The notes: generated from the letters alone by a model not told the origin. 64,000 nucleotides of DNA from Hohaiivirga grylli (GCF_039655745.1 NZ_JBBYXI010000001.1:744001-808000), one strand, 5' to 3'; counted from the stretch's first letter, positions 18,015-26,495 are shown. Made by a program: numbers and translations.

Positions 18015-19727
18015 ATGGCGGCAGAAACCAAAGAACCGGAAGATCTTTTGGAAAGCCAGTCAAATTTAAACGATGCCGTTGCTGAAAAAGACTGGTTACG
18101 GCGTCTTTATATTGTTGCTACCTGTATTTTCACGACAACCGTTCCGCTTATTCTTATCGCCGGGCTCTGGATCTGGACAGCAATGTCCGAGAGTAAGCAG
18201 GAAATAGAAAACTATATCGTGGTCAGAGCTGTGCAGGTTACGCATGAGGTTGATGCCGTTATTACGGAACAATACTCCATTTTGCGTGCTATTGCCTCTC
18301 TCCCTAGTCTGAAAAGCGGTAATCTGTCAGTCTTCCAGAGAAACATTACCAATATGAAGGGCTATATGCCCCAATGGAAAGTGGTGGCGCTATTCGATAC
18401 CAGCGGCAAAACCGTCATCCTTGATACGTTGGGAAATACCAATCAGCCATCAACACCGGGATTGGCGAAGTGGGTTCGTCGTGTAGTTGAAACCGGTGAG
18501 GCAACTGTCTGTACCTGTTATATCAAGGAAGATACCGATGACGTAAAACATGGTGTCCATGTGTATGTTCCGGTTTATCAGGAAGGGCAGGTCAAATATG
18601 TGCTCTCTGCAACCATTCGTTATGACACCATTCAGCGCCTGATTACGGCTGCTGCTGCACCCTATTATGAAATAGGTATTGTTGATGAGAATGATGCTGT
18701 CATCGCAATATCCGATGTTTCCTTGAACCTGCGTGGTAAAGAGCAGGAGCTGCGCCTAAGCCAGAAACCGAATGATCAAATGATCGGCTCTTTTTCCGGA
18801 GATGCTTTGCAGGGAAGTGTCAAGAAAGGAGCTTTCAGTCGTTCGAATGTAACAAGGTGGGGTGTTATCACCGGTGTTGGGGCAGATAGTGCGAATTCAT
18901 TATCGTCTCAGTCTGGATGGGCTCTGCTGGCAACCGGCGCCCTCAGTCTGATCTTGGCCGCTATTCTGGCCATTATGGTTATTTACAACATGGTGCTGCG
19001 CCGTATCGGAACGGAGCGTGAAACAGCTTCTCAGGCGGTTGGTGAACTTCAGGCCAGACTCCTGACCAAGACACGTGAAGCTTTGGATGAGCAGAGCAGG
19101 GCGGCGAGTGAACGTGAAGTACTGCTGCGTGAGCTATATCATCGGGTTAAAAATAATCTTCAGATTATCCAGAGTCTGCTGCGTCTTGGTTCAAGGGATC
19201 TGACACCAGAGCAGCGTGAGCCTTTTGAGACAGCAGTTCGTCGTATTGGTGCGATGGCTCGTGTTCATACTTTGCTTTATAATTCACCTGATCTCGCTTC
19301 GATTGATCTGAAAGATTATCTGGCAAGTATCGTATCTGAAACCTCCGAAGGTTTTGGCGCAGAAGCACGAGGCATAAGTACAAGGCTGGACGCCGAGACG
19401 ATGCGGGTTCCGTTGGATTCTGCCATTCCGATCGCTTTTATAGCGATTGAGCTTTTAGCAAATGCATTTAAGCATGCGTTCCCTGATGGACGTGAAGGGG
19501 AGATCAGTATTGTTGCGCGCCGTATTGAAGATGGTCAGGGTCTACTGATTATTTCTGATAATGGTGTCGGTATTCCGGTACCCGCAGAGAAGAAACGTAA
19601 ACCTCTGGGATTGAACCTTGTTGGTAAGCTGGTTGACCAGATTGGGGGCCAGATGGTTCCCCCAACAGTCGGTACTTCAGAGTATCGGATTACTTTCCCG
19701 CTTATGGTTCAGGACAATGAAGAATAA
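18015..19727 (+). CDS. membrane sensor histidine kinase, HisKA_2/HWE-like type
   Basis: A 570-residue kinase. TM1 (about residues 31-57, YIVATCIFTTTVPLILIAGL) and TM2 (about 297-325, ATGALSLILAAILAIMVIY) enclose a periplasmic sensing domain of about 240 residues, probably Cache-like. The phosphoacceptor box is LYHRVKNNLQIIQSLLRL (HisKA_2). The ATP-binding domain shows ELLANAFKHAFP (N box), ISDNGVGIP (G1) and LGLNLVGKLVDQIGG. This type feeds the alphaproteobacterial general stress response (PhyR/NepR/EcfG) or related regulators, but no phyR, nepR or ecfG lies in the window, so the partner is unknown. It is followed by hsp20, which fits a stress theme without proving a link. Confidence 0.9.
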   Translation: MAAETKEPEDLLESQSNLNDAVAEKDWLRRLYIVATCIFTTTVPLILIAGLWIWTAMSESKQEIENYIVVRAVQVTHEVDAVITEQYSILRAIASLPSLKSGNLSVFQRNITNMKGYMPQWKVVALFDTSGKTVILDTLGNTNQPSTPGLAKWVRRVVETGEATVCTCYIKEDTDDVKHGVHVYVPVYQEGQVKYVLSATIRYDTIQRLITAAAAPYYEIGIVDENDAVIAISDVSLNLRGKEQELRLSQKPNDQMIGSFSGDALQGSVKKGAFSRSNVTRWGVITGVGADSANSLSSQSGWALLATGALSLILAAILAIMVIYNMVLRRIGTERETASQAVGELQARLLTKTREALDEQSRAASEREVLLRELYHRVKNNLQIIQSLLRLGSRDLTPEQREPFETAVRRIGAMARVHTLLYNSPDLASIDLKDYLASIVSETSEGFGAEARGISTRLDAETMRVPLDSAIPIAFIAIELLANAFKHAFPDGREGEISIVARRIEDGQGLLIISDNGVGIPVPAEKKRKPLGLNLVGKLVDQIGGQMVPPTVGTSEYRITFPLMVQDNEE

Positions 19728-19757
19728 GTAAGCTGTGCCTTAATCTCAGCATAAACC

Positions 19758-19786
19758 CTTGATACACATCAGGGCCATAACCATAT
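19758..19786 (+). promoter_or_regulatory. candidate heat-shock (RpoH-type) promoter of hsp20
   Basis: CTTGAT (19758-19763) and CCATAT (19781-19786) are separated by 17 bp. This resembles the alphaproteobacterial RpoH consensus CTTGAA/CCATAT and would give a leader of about 90 bases before the preferred hsp20 start. Confidence 0.6.
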
Positions 19787-19852
19787 GAAAAAAGCAGGTG
19801 GGTTGCCAAACTGCCTGTAGCTGGGTGCCGCATGGTGTGGGCCCGTTTCTTT

Positions 19853-19880
19853 CGAAGTGCCTTGGCAAGATGGGCTTCGG
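19853..19880 (+). promoter_or_regulatory. 5'-UTR hairpin next to the hsp20 start, possible RNA thermometer
   Basis: CGAAG (19853-19857) can pair with CTTCG (19875-19879), plus one outer U-G pair and weak inner pairs. This masks the GGG stretch just upstream of ATG 19882. Small heat-shock genes of this class are often controlled by such leader structures (ROSE-like), but the canonical ROSE sequence is not present here. Confidence 0.35.
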
Positions 19881-19881
19881 T

Positions 19882-20310
19882 ATGACACGTCAGTCACCTT
19901 TTGGACATCCGTTCCTTCTCGGGTTTGACGCGATTGAGCAGGCGCTGGATCGTGTCGCAAAATCCGGTGGTGAAGGATATCCGCCATATAATATCGAACG
20001 GCTTCCCGGAGATGGGGAGACACCTGAGCGTTTACGTATAACAATCGCCGTTGCCGGCTTTACACGGGATCAGCTGGAAGTAACCCTTGAGGAAAACCAG
20101 CTTGTGGTACGTGGTCGGCAGAATGAAGACAAAGCCCGTCATTTTATCCACCGCGGCATTGCCGCCCGTCAATTTCAGCGCAGTTTTCTTCTGGCTGACG
20201 GAATGGAAGTCATTGGCGCAGACATGTTGAATGGTTTGCTTTCTATTGATTTGATCCGTCCGGAAATCGAGAAAACTGTCCGTACAATTAACATCGTCTC
20301 TTATGAGTAG
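19882..20310 (+). CDS. Hsp20-family small heat shock protein
   Basis: A 142-residue ATP-independent holdase chaperone. The alpha-crystallin domain spans about residues 32-135, from YNIERLPGDGETPERLRITI through AVAGFTRDQLEVTLEENQLVVRG to GLLSIDLIRP; the A-x-x-x-n-G-v-L equivalent is DMLNGLLSID. ATG 19882 is chosen because family members start MxRxSPF..PFLLGFD in just this way. An upstream ATG at 19870 and a GTG at 19798 are in frame, but the added residues look non-coding. A possible RpoH promoter and a leader hairpin precede it. The DUF1150 gene follows after 40 bases, a conserved rhizobial pairing. Confidence 0.93.
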   Translation: MTRQSPFGHPFLLGFDAIEQALDRVAKSGGEGYPPYNIERLPGDGETPERLRITIAVAGFTRDQLEVTLEENQLVVRGRQNEDKARHFIHRGIAARQFQRSFLLADGMEVIGADMLNGLLSIDLIRPEIEKTVRTINIVSYE

Positions 20311-20350
20311 AGTTTACTCTGATCTAGGCGACAGGAATGAGGAATCGAAG

Positions 20351-20605
20351 ATGGATTATTGTGAATTCAAAAATCTTGATCCGGGCGAATTTGAAGTGCT
20401 TGGAGAAGGTGCGATTGCCTATGTGAAACAGATGCGTTCTGAGGAAATCACAAAGGCATTTCCACTGATTAAATCACTGGAACCAGGTATGAAGTTCTAT
20501 GCACTGCTGTCTGCCAGCGGGCAGCCAATTTTACTGGCTGATAGCGAAACGGCTGCTGTTGCTAATGCCTGGGAGCAGGAACTTATGACGGTTTCACTCC
20601 AGTAA
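20351..20605 (+). CDS. DUF1150 family protein
   Basis: An 84-residue protein with DPGEFEVLGEGAIAYVKQMR and GQPILLADSETAAVANAWEQE, the recognisable core of DUF1150, a short family found behind hsp20 genes in Hyphomicrobiales. Its function is unknown; co-transcription with hsp20 suggests a stress-linked role. ATG 20351 has GAGGA 7 bases upstream. An upstream ATG at 20303 overlaps the hsp20 stop but has no family-like N-terminus. A strong terminator ends the pair. Confidence 0.85.
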   Translation: MDYCEFKNLDPGEFEVLGEGAIAYVKQMRSEEITKAFPLIKSLEPGMKFYALLSASGQPILLADSETAAVANAWEQELMTVSLQ

Positions 20606-20621
20606 AATAACTATTTTAGAG

Positions 20622-20662
20622 AAGGCGGATATGGCTCAAAGTCGTGAGCCTCCGCCTTTTTT
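20622..20662 (+). terminator. rho-independent terminator of hsp20-DUF1150
   Basis: The stem AGGCGGA..GGCTCA/TGAGCC.TCCGCCT is followed by a run of six T. Confidence 0.92.
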
Positions 20663-20843
20663 ATAGTCTTTCTGTACGGTTGCCCATCTTAATCACCATT
20701 AATCTGGTGTTTCATAAAACTCAGGCTAATTATTATATTGAAAAAATGAGATGGCTTAACAGGTTTGCAACTTAAGCCTGTATATTATCTATATGTCACA
20801 TTATACGTGCATGTAACGATTCGTTTTAAAGGTAGCCTGTTCT

Positions 20844-22076
20844 GTGAGCCAGTCCTCATTCGCAATGAGTCATCAATTTATCGGTAATAAGAAGCATCCC
20901 CTTGCCGGGCGGACGATTTTACAAATTATTCCGGAGCTTGAAGCTGGTGGCGCGGAACGAACGGCTGTTGATATTGCGGCAGGTCTTGCTCATGTTGGCG
21001 CACGTGCTCTTGTTGCAACCGAAGGTGGCCGCCTTGTTGGTGAGTTACAGGCAAAGGGTGGTGTATGGATTCCATTTCCGGCCGCCAGCAAAAACCCAAT
21101 TTCAATGGTACTGAACGTTCGCAAGCTTGCCCGTATTTGCCATAATGAGCGTGTTGACCTCTTACACGCCCGTTCCCGCGCACCTGCATGGGTTGCACTA
21201 GGGGCTGCCAGAAGCCTGAACCTTCCCTTTGTTACAACATACCATGGCAGTTACGCAGGTCGTTCCGCGATTAAGCTCCGTTATAACTCGGTGATGGCTC
21301 GCGGGGATCGGGTCATTGCGAATTCACATTATACTGCGGGCCTGATCCGGTCATTACAGCCGCAGGCTGATGGACGGATTACCGTTATTCACCGTGGTAC
21401 TGACTTTAAGGTTTTCAGTTCAAAAGCGGTTGGGATTGAGCGCGTTGAAAATCTGCGTAAATCATGGGGTGTTGCACCGCATGAACGTATTGTTCTGCTA
21501 GCTGCCCGTCTGACCAACTGGAAAGGTCAGAAAGTTCTGATTGATGCTGCTGCCAAGCTGCGGGCTGCGGGTTTCCATGATGTGACCTTCGTTCTGGCTG
21601 GTGATCCGCAAGGGCGGGATGGTTATGTCAAAGAGCTGGATGGTATGATTTCCAGCCTCGGTCTTGAAGGTATTGTCCGTCGTGTCGGGCACTGCACGGA
21701 TATGCCTGCGGCATTTCTGGCGGCTTCCGTTGTTGCGGTTCCTTCTACTGAGCCAGAAGCCTTTGGCCGCTCAGCTGTTGAAGCACAGGCGATGGGAACG
21801 CCGGTTGTTGTTTCTGATCTTGGTGCTGTTCCTGAAACGGTTCTCGCACCGCCTGCTGTTGAACCTTCAGAGAGAACAGGCTGGCGCGTCCCACCTGCTG
21901 ATTCCAATGAATTGGCAATGGCCATTGGTGAGGCACTCTCCTTAGGAGCAAGTGCAAGAACCGCGCTTGGACGTCGTTCACGCAATCATGTACAGACCAA
22001 TTTTTCGCTAGAGCGGATGGTTGCGGACACCCTTGAGGTTTACGCAAATTTGCTGGAAAGAAAAAATAAGCGCTAA
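20844..22076 (+). CDS. GT4-family glycosyltransferase
   Basis: A 410-residue GT-B glycosyltransferase. The N-terminal acceptor domain starts QIIPELEAGGAERTAVDIA, the usual glycine-rich loop of the family. The C-terminal domain carries LLAARLTNWKGQKVLIDAA and the donor-binding EPEAFGRSAVEAQAMGTPVV with the E-x7-E motif. It would add a sugar from a nucleotide-sugar donor to a cell-surface glycan or lipid; the substrate is unknown. The start is GTG 20844 with AAAGG about 10 bases upstream; ATG 20865 lacks a ribosome site. It stands alone ahead of infC. Confidence 0.88.
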   Translation: MSQSSFAMSHQFIGNKKHPLAGRTILQIIPELEAGGAERTAVDIAAGLAHVGARALVATEGGRLVGELQAKGGVWIPFPAASKNPISMVLNVRKLARICHNERVDLLHARSRAPAWVALGAARSLNLPFVTTYHGSYAGRSAIKLRYNSVMARGDRVIANSHYTAGLIRSLQPQADGRITVIHRGTDFKVFSSKAVGIERVENLRKSWGVAPHERIVLLAARLTNWKGQKVLIDAAAKLRAAGFHDVTFVLAGDPQGRDGYVKELDGMISSLGLEGIVRRVGHCTDMPAAFLAASVVAVPSTEPEAFGRSAVEAQAMGTPVVVSDLGAVPETVLAPPAVEPSERTGWRVPPADSNELAMAIGEALSLGASARTALGRRSRNHVQTNFSLERMVADTLEVYANLLERKNKR

Positions 22077-22168
22077 ATTGGTTGAAATTGATAAAAAATA
22101 TCGTAGCATTAAAACGATAGTAGGCGTATGAAGACCTTGTTGTTTTAATTTCAGAGGAGTTTACAGCC

Positions 22169-22711
22169 ATTCGTAGGCCAATGAGAACCATGGCGGTCCC
22201 ACAGAAAGAGGGTCCGCGCGCGAACCGTGATATCAGAGGTGTTCGCGATGTGCAGTTGATTGATGACGAAGGACAAAATCGCGGTGTTGTCCCGTTTCTT
22301 GACGCGTTGAAGATCGCAGAAGATGCAGGGCTCGACCTAGTCGAGATTTCTCCTAATGCGAATCCGCCTGTCTGTAAAATTCTGGATTATGGGAAGTTCC
22401 GCTTCCTTGAGCAGAAGAAAGCAGCAGAAGCTCGCAAGAAGCAGAAGACCGTTGAAGTCAAAGAAGTCAAACTGCGCCCCGGTATTGATGAGCATGACTA
22501 TATGGTCAAGATGAAAGCCATGAAGGGCTTCTTCGAAGACGGTAACAAGGTCAAAGTCACACTGCGTTTTCGTGGTCGTGAAATGGCTCACCAGAATCTC
22601 GGGTTACGTGTTCTTGAGCGTATCAAGGCTGAAACTGTTGATTTCGCCAAGGTTGAGCTTGAACCAAACTTTGAAGGCCGTCAGGTCGTCATGGTGCTTG
22701 CTCCCCGTTAA
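22169..22711 (+). CDS. infC: translation initiation factor IF-3 (apparent AUU start)
   Basis: IF-3 binds the 30S subunit, blocks 50S joining and checks the start codon. The sequence shows the IF-3 N domain (NRDIRGVRDVQLIDDEGQN, then LDLVEISPNANPPVCKILDYGKF), a lysine-rich linker and the C domain (RPGIDEHDYMVKMKA, FRGREMAHQNLGLRVLERI, EPNFEGRQVVMVLAP). The only good ribosome site, GAGGAG at 22154-22159, lies 9 bases before ATT at 22169, followed by CGT AGG CCA ATG; the first ATG at 22181 has no site of its own. AUU starts are known for infC and give autoregulation, since IF-3 rejects AUU. If ATG 22181 is used instead the protein has 176 rather than 180 residues. Confidence 0.95.
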   Translation: MRRPMRTMAVPQKEGPRANRDIRGVRDVQLIDDEGQNRGVVPFLDALKIAEDAGLDLVEISPNANPPVCKILDYGKFRFLEQKKAAEARKKQKTVEVKEVKLRPGIDEHDYMVKMKAMKGFFEDGNKVKVTLRFRGREMAHQNLGLRVLERIKAETVDFAKVELEPNFEGRQVVMVLAPR

Positions 22712-22741
22712 TTCTGATACTTGTCAGACTGAATGATTAAG

Positions 22742-22771
22742 CCGCATTCCGGTTCCGGAGTGCGGTTTTTA
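22742..22771 (+). terminator. rho-independent terminator of infC
   Basis: The stem CCGCATTCCGG/CCGGAGTGCGG (one mismatch) has a 2-base loop and is followed by five T. Confidence 0.9.
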
Positions 22772-23074
22772 TTTGGTCGGATGTACTATTTCTGTGGTGT
22801 GAATTTGTGTGTTTCAGTGGGGTATTCTGGGGAAAAAAATATATAGTGATAAATATAAATAATTTATTTTTTTCAGTGTTTTAAATGGTAGTGGTGCGAC
22901 ATAATAGCACGAAAGTCGTATTGCTGTAATGATGTAAATTATACAGGCATTTAGCGTCGATAATCATAAATGGTGATCTTTAGTTTCCCAGATTTATCAG
23001 GTTTCTGAAAATCGTCGTCGCTTCTGAGCGCTCTTATAGACCTGACGCAGAAGCAAGTTCCTCAGGGGGGAACC
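22772..23074. other. AT-rich region upstream of the dicarboxylate transporter gene
   Basis: About 300 bases with long A/T runs. It presumably holds the transporter promoter. GCTTCTG (about 23020) and CAGAAGC (about 23048) can form a leader hairpin just before the ribosome site. No sigma-54 -24/-12 element (TGGCAC-N5-TTGCA) was found, and no gene. Confidence 0.5.
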
Positions 23075-24379
23075 ATGAAGAAAAATGCTTGGTATAAAAT
23101 CCTCTACATTCAGGTGATCATTGCCATTATTGCCGGTGTGCTGCTTGGTTACTACAGCCCGCAATATGCAGAGCAGATGAAGCCGCTTGGTGATGCCTTC
23201 ATCAAATTGATCAAGATGATGATTGCTCCGGTCATCTTCTGTACCGTTGTGCACGGTATTGCTTCTGTGTCTGACCTTTCAAAGGTTGGGCGCGTTGGTA
23301 TCAAGGCCTTGTTCTATTTTGAGGTCGTCTCTTCCATCGCTCTGGTTATCGGACTTGTTGTCGGCCGTGTTGTTGAGCCAGGTGCTGGCTTCAATATTGA
23401 TCCGGCATCCATGAACATGGATTCCATTTCCAGTTTCGTGAAGGCTGCCAAAGCAGACTCGCTGACAGCTCACCTGCTGGGAATTATTCCTGATACCTTT
23501 ATCAGCGCGCTCGTAACGGGCGATCTTCTACAGGTTCTGTTAATCTCCATCTTCAGTGGCGTGGTTCTGGCCAATATGGGCGAAACGGGGCGCAAAATTA
23601 CCCGTGGCGTTGATATGGTTGGCGAAATGTTTTTCCGCATTATCGCGATCATCGTTAAGGTTGCCCCGATTGGTGCATTCGGTGCGATGGCCTTTACGAT
23701 TGGTAAATATGGCATTGCATCGCTGGTGAACCTCATCTGGCTCATTGGTACGTTCTATCTGACGAGCTTGCTGTTCGTGCTGATAGTTCTTGGTGCAATT
23801 GCGCATTTCTCAGGGTTCTCAATCATCCGTTTCTGCGCCTATATCAAGGATGAGCTGCTGATTGTTCTTGGAACATCTTCATCTGAGACAGTGCTGCCAC
23901 ACATGATGCGCAAGATGGAGCATCTCGGGGCATCGAAGTCTGTTGTTGGTCTGGTCATTCCGACCGGGTACAGCTTCAACCTTGACGGTACGAACATTTA
24001 TATGACGCTGTCGATCTGGTTTCTGGCGCAGGCAACCAATACGCCTCTGACCCTTGGTCAGGAACTTCTGATTCTGTTTATTGCCATGATCACCTCTAAG
24101 GGGGCTTCTGGTGTGACGGGTGCCGGCTTCGTAACATTGATTGCGACACTGCAGGTTATTCCGGATGTTCCGATTGCGTCTGTTGCTATCCTGCTTGGTA
24201 TCGACAAGTTCATGAGTGAGTGCCGTGCGCTGACCAATTTGATTGGTAATGGTGTCGCCTGTGTTGTTGTCAGCCGCTGGGAAGGTGAGCTTGATGTCAA
24301 AGCTCTGAACCACGTCATGGCACACCCGATCAGTGTATCTGACGAGGTCGAAGCGGAATTGGCTGCTAAGAACGCCTAA
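23075..24379 (+). CDS. dctA: C4-dicarboxylate/H+ (Na+) symporter, DAACS family
   Basis: A 434-residue inner-membrane carrier for succinate, fumarate, malate and related acids. Family landmarks: FIKLIKMMIAPVIFCTVVHGIAS, the re-entrant hairpin LGTSSSETVLPHMMRKMEHLG (serine-rich motif), VIPTGYSFNLDGTNIYMTL (NxDG substrate and cation site), SKGASGVTGAGF, and GIDKFMSECRALTNLIGNGVA. These point to DctA rather than a glutamate carrier. ATG 23075 has an AGGGGGG ribosome site 5 bases upstream. No dctBD two-component genes adjoin, so regulation is not visible here. Confidence 0.93.
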   Translation: MKKNAWYKILYIQVIIAIIAGVLLGYYSPQYAEQMKPLGDAFIKLIKMMIAPVIFCTVVHGIASVSDLSKVGRVGIKALFYFEVVSSIALVIGLVVGRVVEPGAGFNIDPASMNMDSISSFVKAAKADSLTAHLLGIIPDTFISALVTGDLLQVLLISIFSGVVLANMGETGRKITRGVDMVGEMFFRIIAIIVKVAPIGAFGAMAFTIGKYGIASLVNLIWLIGTFYLTSLLFVLIVLGAIAHFSGFSIIRFCAYIKDELLIVLGTSSSETVLPHMMRKMEHLGASKSVVGLVIPTGYSFNLDGTNIYMTLSIWFLAQATNTPLTLGQELLILFIAMITSKGASGVTGAGFVTLIATLQVIPDVPIASVAILLGIDKFMSECRALTNLIGNGVACVVVSRWEGELDVKALNHVMAHPISVSDEVEAELAAKNA

Positions 24380-24400
24380 GTCGCTACATTTTGGGTTTAG

Positions 24401-24434
24401 AAAGCCCGGCTTATATGCCGGGCTTTTTGTTTTA
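24401..24434 (+). terminator. rho-independent terminator of dctA
   Basis: The stem AAAGCCCGGC/GCCGGGCTTT with loop TTATAT is followed by TTTGTTTT. Confidence 0.93.
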
Positions 24435-24625
24435 AGTAAAAGAGCTGAAAATTTGCGGAATTTGAGTCAAATGCTCTTGTTTTTAGCTGCTATCTCTGTC
24501 ATAAGCCTGACTTCCGAACCGTCCGGCTGTTAGGGCTGCCGTGGCGGTTTCGTTTGCTCATAGTAGCATAATTCGGAGTTTGAGGGTTTCGATCTTCAGG
24601 TTCCAGCCAACTTAAGGAGAGCAAA

Positions 24626-24826
24626 ATGCCCAAGCTGAAGACCAAATCTGGCGCCAAAAAGCGCTTCAAGATCACCGGTACTGGCAAGGTTATGTATGCC
24701 CAGGCTGGTAAGCGCCACGGGATGATTAAGCGGACAAACAAGCAGATCCGCAATCTGCGCGGTACAACGGCTATGTTTGAAACAGACGCCTATAACGTGA
24801 AGAAGTACTTCCTGCCAAACGGCTGA
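24626..24826 (+). CDS. rpmI: 50S ribosomal protein L35
   Basis: A 66-residue basic ribosomal protein starting MPKLKTKSGAKKRFKITGTG, the L35 signature. AAGGAG lies 7 bases before the ATG. The rplT gene follows after 48 bases, the conserved rpmI-rplT arrangement; pheST lies just beyond, also a conserved order. infC is separated from this pair here by dctA. Confidence 0.98.
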   Translation: MPKLKTKSGAKKRFKITGTGKVMYAQAGKRHGMIKRTNKQIRNLRGTTAMFETDAYNVKKYFLPNG

Positions 24827-24874
24827 AGCACGTTCCCCATATCCTGTAGCATTTGATTTTGAAGGAGCTTTAAA

Positions 24875-25240
24875 ATGGCTCGCGTAAAACGGGGCGTGAC
24901 CAGCCACGCCAAACACAAAAAAGTTCTGAAGGCAGCTAAAGGCTTTTACGGCCGCCGTAAAAATACGATCCGCACAGCTAAGGCTGCTGTTGATCGCGCC
25001 ATGCAGTATGCCTATCGCGATCGTAAGAATAAGAAGCGCACATTCCGCGCTCTGTGGATTCAGCGTTTGAACGCTGCTGTCCGTGAGCATGGACTGACCT
25101 ATTCCCGATTTATTGATGGTCTCGCCAAGGCTGGGATCGAAATTGATCGCAAGGTTCTGTCTGAGCTCGCAATCCATGAGCCGGCTGCTTTCCAGGCATA
25201 CGTAGAGAAGGCTAAGGCCGCTCTGCCAAAGGCTGCTTAA
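24875..25240 (+). CDS. rplT: 50S ribosomal protein L20
   Basis: A 121-residue 23S-rRNA-binding protein needed early in 50S assembly. It begins MARVKRGVTSHAKHKKVLKAAKGFYGRRKN and contains YAYRDRKNKKRTFRALWIQRLNAAVREHGL, the full L20 signature. AAGGAG precedes the ATG. It is co-transcribed with rpmI. Confidence 0.98.
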   Translation: MARVKRGVTSHAKHKKVLKAAKGFYGRRKNTIRTAKAAVDRAMQYAYRDRKNKKRTFRALWIQRLNAAVREHGLTYSRFIDGLAKAGIEIDRKVLSELAIHEPAAFQAYVEKAKAALPKAA

Positions 25241-25257
25241 GCGCTTTGCATCTTCTT

Positions 25258-25281
25258 GGCGAGGTGTTCGACACCTCGCCA
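25258..25281 (+). terminator. hairpin behind rplT, terminator-like
   Basis: GGCGAGGTGT and ACACCTCGCC form a perfect 10-bp stem with a 3-base loop, followed by a mixed pyrimidine tract (GTTTCTCTCTTT). It may end rpmI-rplT transcription or form part of the pheST leader. Confidence 0.6.
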
Positions 25282-25307
25282 GTTTCTCTCTTTGCTTTTG
25301 ACCGAGA

Positions 25308-25356
25308 CCATCCGCGTGCGATGCAGGGCATCGCTTTATTTTTGCGGCTCGGATGG
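25308..25356 (+). promoter_or_regulatory. structured pheST leader with attenuator-like hairpin
   Basis: GCGATGC-AGG-GCATCGC (25318-25334) is followed by TTTATTTTT, a complete terminator-like element about 70 bases before pheS. It is nested in an outer stem CCATCC (25308-25313)/GGATGG (25351-25356). A short frame from GTG 25265 crosses the region with scattered Phe codons. pheST attenuation is known in other bacteria; here the mechanism is inferred. Confidence 0.45.
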
Positions 25357-25412
25357 CTTGAATAGGTCCCCGCGCCGCACCCTTCAGCAGATACTGAACG
25401 GATCAGGGACCG

Positions 25413-26495
25413 ATGACCGATTTCTCAAAACTTGAAAATGAACTGCTCAGTCAGGTTGAGGCAGCATCCGATGAGGCTGCACTTGAGGCTGTGCGTATTG
25501 CTGCACTTGGCAAAAAGGGTTCTGTTTCAGAACTTCTGAAAACTCTTGGTGCCATGAGCCCGGAAGAGCGGAAAGAAAAAGGCCCGCTGATTAATGGTCT
25601 TAAAGATAAAGTAGCGAATGCTTTAAGCCAGCGCAAAGAAACTCTGGCAGATGCGGCTCTTGATGCCCGTCTCCAGTCTGAACGGCTTGATGTGACGCTG
25701 CCATTGCCGGAAGGCCCGCAGACGCGTGGCCGCATTCATCCGATTTCACAGGTCATTGACGAGCTGACAGCAATCTTTGCTGATATGGGCTTCTCTGTTG
25801 CTGAAGGTCCCGATGTCGAAAGTGATTATTATAACTTTACGGCTCTGAACTTCCCTGAAGGGCATCCTGCCCGTGAAATGCATGATACGTTTTTCATGCA
25901 GCCTGATGAAAAGGGTGAGCGTAAAGTTCTTCGTACGCATACGAGCCCTGTTCAGGTTCGTACCATGCTGGAGCAGAAGCCTCCGATCCGCGTTATCACA
26001 CCCGGCCGCACCTATCGTCATGACTCTGATCAGACGCATACCCCGATGTTCCATCAGGTTGAAGGCCTTGTTATCGACAAGGGCGCCAATATGGCTCACC
26101 TGAAGTGGATTCTGGAAGAATTCTGCAAGGCCTTCTTTGAGGTCGATCAGGTAAAGATGCGCTTTCGCCCATCCTTCTTCCCGTTCACTGAACCTTCTAT
26201 GGAAGTTGATATTCAGTGTTCGCGTAATGGTGGAGAAATCCGCTTCGGGGAAGGTAATGACTGGCTGGAAATTCTCGGCTGCGGCATGGTTCACCCGAAT
26301 GTTCTGCGCAATTGTAATCTCGACCCGGATGAATATCAGGGCTTTGCATGGGGTATGGGTATCGACCGTATTGCGATGCTGAAATACGGCATGTCCGATC
26401 TGCGTGCTTTCTTTGATGCTGACCTGCGCTGGCTCAATCACTACGGTTTCCGCCCACTTGATCTGCCAAGTCTGCTTGGCGGCCTTTCCAGTTGA
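25413..26495 (+). CDS. pheS: phenylalanine--tRNA ligase alpha subunit
   Basis: A 360-residue catalytic subunit of the (alpha-beta)2 class IIc synthetase that charges tRNA-Phe. It has an N-terminal coiled coil (about residues 1-85) that contacts tRNA, and then motif 2 and 3 regions: HPISQVIDELTAIFADMGF, MHDTFFM, LLRTHTSPVQVRTM-like LRTHTSPVQVRTM, RVITPGRTYRHDSDQTHTPMFHQVEG, and GFAWGMGIDRIAMLKYG at the end. pheT follows after 17 bases in the same operon. The leader upstream is unusually structured. Confidence 0.98.
   Translation: MTDFSKLENELLSQVEAASDEAALEAVRIAALGKKGSVSELLKTLGAMSPEERKEKGPLINGLKDKVANALSQRKETLADAALDARLQSERLDVTLPLPEGPQTRGRIHPISQVIDELTAIFADMGFSVAEGPDVESDYYNFTALNFPEGHPAREMHDTFFMQPDEKGERKVLRTHTSPVQVRTMLEQKPPIRVITPGRTYRHDSDQTHTPMFHQVEGLVIDKGANMAHLKWILEEFCKAFFEVDQVKMRFRPSFFPFTEPSMEVDIQCSRNGGEIRFGEGNDWLEILGCGMVHPNVLRNCNLDPDEYQGFAWGMGIDRIAMLKYGMSDLRAFFDADLRWLNHYGFRPLDLPSLLGGLSS

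Noticed and set aside
22772..23074. Sigma-54 promoter for dctA
   Set aside because: Expected from rhizobial dctA, but no TGGCAC-N5-TTGCA element could be found and no dctBD genes adjoin.
25746..26441. 231-residue open frame on the minus strand
   Set aside because: Antisense shadow of pheS without a ribosome site or homology-like pattern.
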